NCBI GenBank assembly: GCA_019247715.1 | Contig: JAFBAO010000014.1 | Coordinates: forward strand, 1 to 64,000 | DNA from: Caulobacteraceae bacterium | Lineage (GTDB): Bacteria; Pseudomonadota; Alphaproteobacteria; Caulobacterales; Caulobacteraceae | Direction: 5' to 3' | DNA length: 64,000 nucleotides | Part shown: positions 61,544-64,000 of the stretch, piece after piece | How positions within the stretch are numbered: position 1 is the first letter of the stretch | How the letters are laid out: each line of letters opens with the position of its first letter | Notes under the pieces: model-generated | Told to the model about the DNA's origin: nothing | Database searches by the model: none | What the model saw: the letters and a program-made list of their open reading frames with translations, nothing else | Program-made: the position numbers and the translations under genes

Positions 61544-62479
61544 CTATCCCACGATCGGATTGGCCAGCGGCTCGCCGGCGAAGAAGCGGCGCAGGTTCTC
61601 GCGGGTCATGGCCACCATCTTGGGCACGGCCGCGGAGGTCGCCCCGGCGGTGTGCGGCGAGAGGACCACGTTCGGCACCCCCGCCCAGCGCTCGGCCGGG
61701 GTCGGCTCGGCGGCGAAGACGTCCAGGGCGGCCATGCCGAGCCGGCCGCTCTTCAGCGCCGCGATCAGCGCGTCCTCGTCCACCAGCTGACCGCGGGCGA
61801 CATTGACGAGCAGGCCGTGCGGGCCGAGCGCCTTCAGGATCCCCGCATCGATGATCCGGCGGTTCTCCTCGCCGGCGCGGGCGGCGACGACGAGGATGTC
61901 GCTGGCGTCGGCGAGGGCGGCGAGGCTGGAGGCGCGGGGCCAGCGGGCGTCCGGCTTCTCGTTCGGTCCCCACCAGGCGATGTCGAGGCCGAAGGGCTCG
62001 GCACGCCGGGCGATGGCCGACCCGATGGCGCCCAGGCCCACGACGCCCAGACGCCGGCTGCGCAGCGACGGGGTGATCCGCTTCTCGGTGGCGACCCAGT
62101 GGCCGCCGCGCACGATGGCGTCGCCCTCGACGATTCCCCGCCAGGCCGCCAGCATCAGGCCCAGCGCCTGGTCGGCGACGTCCTCCTCGTTGACGCCCGG
62201 CGAATGGGTGACCTTCAGGCCGCGCGCCGCCGCCCAGACAAGGTCGACGCCGTCGTAGCCGGCCGTGAAACAGGCGATGAGGCCGAGGTTCGGCAGATGC
62301 TCGGCAAGGCCTTGGTCGAGCGGAAACTCGCCGGCCACCACCAGGGCGCGGATCTTCTGGGTGGCCTCCAGCGGCGGCGCCTCCCAGAGCCGCCAGACGG
62401 TGAAGTCCGGCTCGAGCAGCGGGCTCAGCACGCCCAGGTGCGGCTGCACGATGAGGACGGCGGGCTTGGAGTCGGACAT
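61544..62479 (-). CDS. D-2-hydroxyacid dehydrogenase
   Basis: A 311-residue NAD(P)H-dependent enzyme. Rossmann motif RLGVVGLGAIGSAIARRAEPFG; catalytic ILVVAARAGEENRR (Arg), ALDVFAAEPTPAERW (Glu) and VVLSPHTAG (His) are in place. Possible substrates are glyoxylate, hydroxypyruvate or other 2-oxo acids; WWGPNEKPDARW after strand two hints NADPH but is not decisive. ATG 62479 chosen over 62509 by length. Confidence 0.87.
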   Translation of the reverse strand: MSDSKPAVLIVQPHLGVLSPLLEPDFTVWRLWEAPPLEATQKIRALVVAGEFPLDQGLAEHLPNLGLIACFTAGYDGVDLVWAAARGLKVTHSPGVNEEDVADQALGLMLAAWRGIVEGDAIVRGGHWVATEKRITPSLRSRRLGVVGLGAIGSAIARRAEPFGLDIAWWGPNEKPDARWPRASSLAALADASDILVVAARAGEENRRIIDAGILKALGPHGLLVNVARGQLVDEDALIAALKSGRLGMAALDVFAAEPTPAERWAGVPNVVLSPHTAGATSAAVPKMVAMTRENLRRFFAGEPLANPIVG

Positions 62480-62610
62480 GGGACAAACCGCTCGCAGCGC
62501 TTGCCGCACCTCTTACCCCGCAGCCGATCGGCGCGCCAGTTTGGGCGAACGCCGAGCCGCCGGAGGCGGCGGCGCTTCGTGCTCGGCGCCCGTTCATGTA
62601 GAGAGCCGCG

Positions 62611-63336
62611 ATGGCTGAACCTCCAAGCGGCGCCCTCGTGCTCTTCTCCGGCGGCCAGGATTCCAGCGTCTGCCTGGCCTGGGCCCTCGACCGATATGCG
62701 CGTGTGGAGACGGTGGGCTTCGACTACGGGCAGCGCCATCGGGCGGAGCTGGCCGCCCGCCAGGCGATGCGGGCGGGGATGGCGGAGCGTTTCCCGGCCT
62801 GGGCGGCCAGGCTCGGCGGCGACCACATGCTGGACCAGCGGGGCTTCGGCGCGATCGGCGAGACCGCGCTCACCACCGAGCGGGCGATCGAGATCACCGA
62901 GCGGGGCCTGCCCTCCACCTTCGTCCCAGGCCGCAACCTGGTGTTCTTCGTCTACGCCGCGGCGCTCGCCGACCGGCTGGGCCTCGAGACGCTGGTGGGC
63001 GGCATGTGCGAGACCGATTACTCCGGCTATCCGGACTGCCGGCGCGCGACCCTCGACGCCATGGAGACGGTGCTGGAGCTCGGCATCGAGCGGGCCTTCC
63101 CGATCGCCACCCCGCTCATGCGGCTCACCAAGGCCGAGACCTGGGCGCTGGCCAAGGGCCTGGGCGGCGAGGCGCTGGTGGAGCTGATCCGCGCCGAGAG
63201 CCATACCTGCTACCTCGGCCGGCGCGACGGGGCCCACGACTGGGGCTTGGGCTGCGGCGCATGTCCGGCCTGCGAGCTGCGCGCCAAGGGCTGGCGCGAA
63301 TGGGCGGACGCCGGGCGTCCGGCGATGACGCCATGA
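62611..63336 (+). CDS. queC: 7-cyano-7-deazaguanine synthase
   Basis: A 241-residue ATP-dependent enzyme that converts 7-carboxy-7-deazaguanine to preQ0, precursor of queuosine in tRNA. The PP-loop is [37 protein letters not shown] and the C-terminal zinc motif SHTCYLG...[11 protein letters not shown] are diagnostic. Its stop overlaps the queE start by four bases (ATGA). Confidence 0.95.
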   Translation: MAEPPSGALVLFSGGQDSSVCLAWALDRYARVETVGFDYGQRHRAELAARQAMRAGMAERFPAWAARLGGDHMLDQRGFGAIGETALTTERAIEITERGLPSTFVPGRNLVFFVYAAALADRLGLETLVGGMCETDYSGYPDCRRATLDAMETVLELGIERAFPIATPLMRLTKAETWALAKGLGGEALVELIRAESHTCYLGRRDGAHDWGLGCGACPACELRAKGWREWADAGRPAMTP

Positions 63337-63965
63337 CCTATTCGGTGAAGGAGATCTTCCTCACCCTTCAGGGCGAGGGCGGCCAGGCCGGGCGGGCCGC
63401 GGTCTTCTGCCGGTTCGCCGGCTGCAACCTCTGGAGCGGACGCGAGGCCGACCGGGCGGACGCCGTCTGCCGCTTCTGCGACACTGAGTTCGTGGGGACC
63501 GATGGGGCCGGCGGCGGCAAGTTCGCGAGCCCCGAGGCCCTCGCGGCCGCCGTCGCCGCCGCCTGGCGCGGCCCGGCGCAGGGCAAGCTGGCGGTGCTGA
63601 CGGGCGGCGAGCCCTTGTTGCAGCTCGACCCGCCGCTGGTGGAGGCCCTGCACGCCGAGGGCTTCTCGATCGCCCTGGAGACCAACGGGACCCTGCCGGC
63701 GCCGTCCGGGCTCGACTGGATCTGCGTCAGTCCGAAGGCGGGGGCGCCCCTGGCGCTCGTCTCTGGGCAGGAACTGAAGCTCGTCTATCCGCAAGCGGGC
63801 CTCGATCCCGCCGATTTCGAGCGCCTCGCCTTCGAGCGCTTCTCGCTGCAGCCGATGGACGGCCCGGACCGGGAGGCGGCGACGCGGGCGGCGATCGCCT
63901 ATTGCCTCGAGCATCCGCGCTGGCGTTTAAGCCTGCAGACCCACAAATACCTGGGCATTCCGTGA
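63333..63965 (+). CDS. queE: 7-carboxy-7-deazaguanine synthase
   Basis: A 210-residue radical-SAM enzyme that contracts 6-carboxytetrahydropterin to CDG, the substrate for queC. The cluster motif is C-N-L-W...V-C-R-F-C, a CX14CX2C arrangement rather than the standard CX3CX2C; some QueE enzymes have this variant. LTGGEPLLQ (SAM-binding GGEP) and ETNGT follow. Coupled to queC by the ATGA overlap. Confidence 0.92.
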   Translation: MTYSVKEIFLTLQGEGGQAGRAAVFCRFAGCNLWSGREADRADAVCRFCDTEFVGTDGAGGGKFASPEALAAAVAAAWRGPAQGKLAVLTGGEPLLQLDPPLVEALHAEGFSIALETNGTLPAPSGLDWICVSPKAGAPLALVSGQELKLVYPQAGLDPADFERLAFERFSLQPMDGPDREAATRAAIAYCLEHPRWRLSLQTHKYLGIP

Positions 63966-63970
63966 GCTGA

Positions 63971-63986
63971 AGGAGGCTCGGCCTCC
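63971..63986 (+). terminator. Short hairpin after queE
   Basis: GGAGGC-TCG-GCCTCC is a 6-bp stem with a 3-nt loop, 6 nt after the queE stop. No T-run follows, so it may be part of the next gene's leader (an ATG occurs at 63993) rather than a terminator. The window ends before this can be decided. Confidence 0.3.
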
Positions 63987-64000
63987 GACCCGATGACCGA

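Overview
The window reads as chromosomal DNA of a high-G+C alphaproteobacterium, most likely of the Caulobacterales (Caulobacter/Phenylobacterium type). The reasons are a circularly permuted two-piece tmRNA whose tag reads (A)ANDNFAQEYALAA, an alphaproteobacterial-type SspB adaptor gene directly after it, a methionine synthase split into two genes, the long-form dCTP deaminase, an ArsR-methyltransferase fusion heading the metF/metH operon, and an ilvBN operon preceded by a leader-peptide attenuator. I cannot fix the genus. Almost all of the window is dense core-genome coding sequence with short intergenic spaces; many neighbours are coupled by 1-4 nt ATGA/GTGA overlaps, and GTG and TTG starts are common. 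No phage, intact insertion sequence, CRISPR array or rRNA operon was seen.

Layout. 1-8.0 kb: the end of an amidase, tRNA-Gly(CCC), dcd, metZ-apaG, hslO, an RlpA-like protein, a newly noticed 50-residue membrane-protein ORF, and argD-argF. 7.5-13.9 kb: a PEP mutase/isocitrate lyase-fold enzyme, a thioesterase, a GST with a cofactor-less molybdopterin-fold protein, an SDR flanked by two CTAG-bounded palindromic elements, an S46 peptidase and a glycine-zipper surface protein. 14.1-22.1 kb: a hybrid histidine kinase whose N-terminus matches the plant ethylene receptor, an SDR plus MFS transporter, mrp, a HAD hydrolase and a GAF/DUF4118/HWE-type kinase. 22.2-30.2 kb: serB and miaA (divergent, overlapping start codons), opgD/opgG-opgH for periplasmic glucans, and ilvB-ilvN with its attenuator. 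30.2-33.4 kb: permuted ssrA, sspB, a secreted C13 caspase-like peptidase, and fumC. 33.5-35.8 kb: two secreted proteins of visibly lower G+C. 35.9-45.7 kb: polyprenyl diphosphate synthase, a TrmN6-like methyltransferase, a phosphotriesterase-family lactonase, ilvC, an RcnB-like protein, thyA and folA. 45.8-53.9 kb: ettA, a Tat-exported DMFase-like protein and a fused 5-oxoprolinase/hydantoinase. 54-59.7 kb: the methyl-cycle operon (ArsR-methyltransferase, metF, metH-N, metH-C) with a perfect 16-bp operator palindrome. 59.7-64 kb: an NTF2-fold protein, a PRISE-like reductase, a D-2-hydroxyacid dehydrogenase, and queC-queE.

Functional threads. Methionine and one-carbon metabolism recur (metZ, metF, both metH halves, thyA, folA). 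So do branched-chain amino acid synthesis (ilvBN, ilvC), arginine synthesis (argD, argF), and ribosome rescue with tag-directed proteolysis (ssrA, sspB). The most notable items are the ethylene-receptor-like kinase, in which every copper/ethylene-site residue I can recall is retained without a gap, the CTAG-bounded palindromic elements that look like a MITE family, the unannotatable-by-length small membrane protein, and the visible regulatory architecture of ilvBN and of the metF operon.
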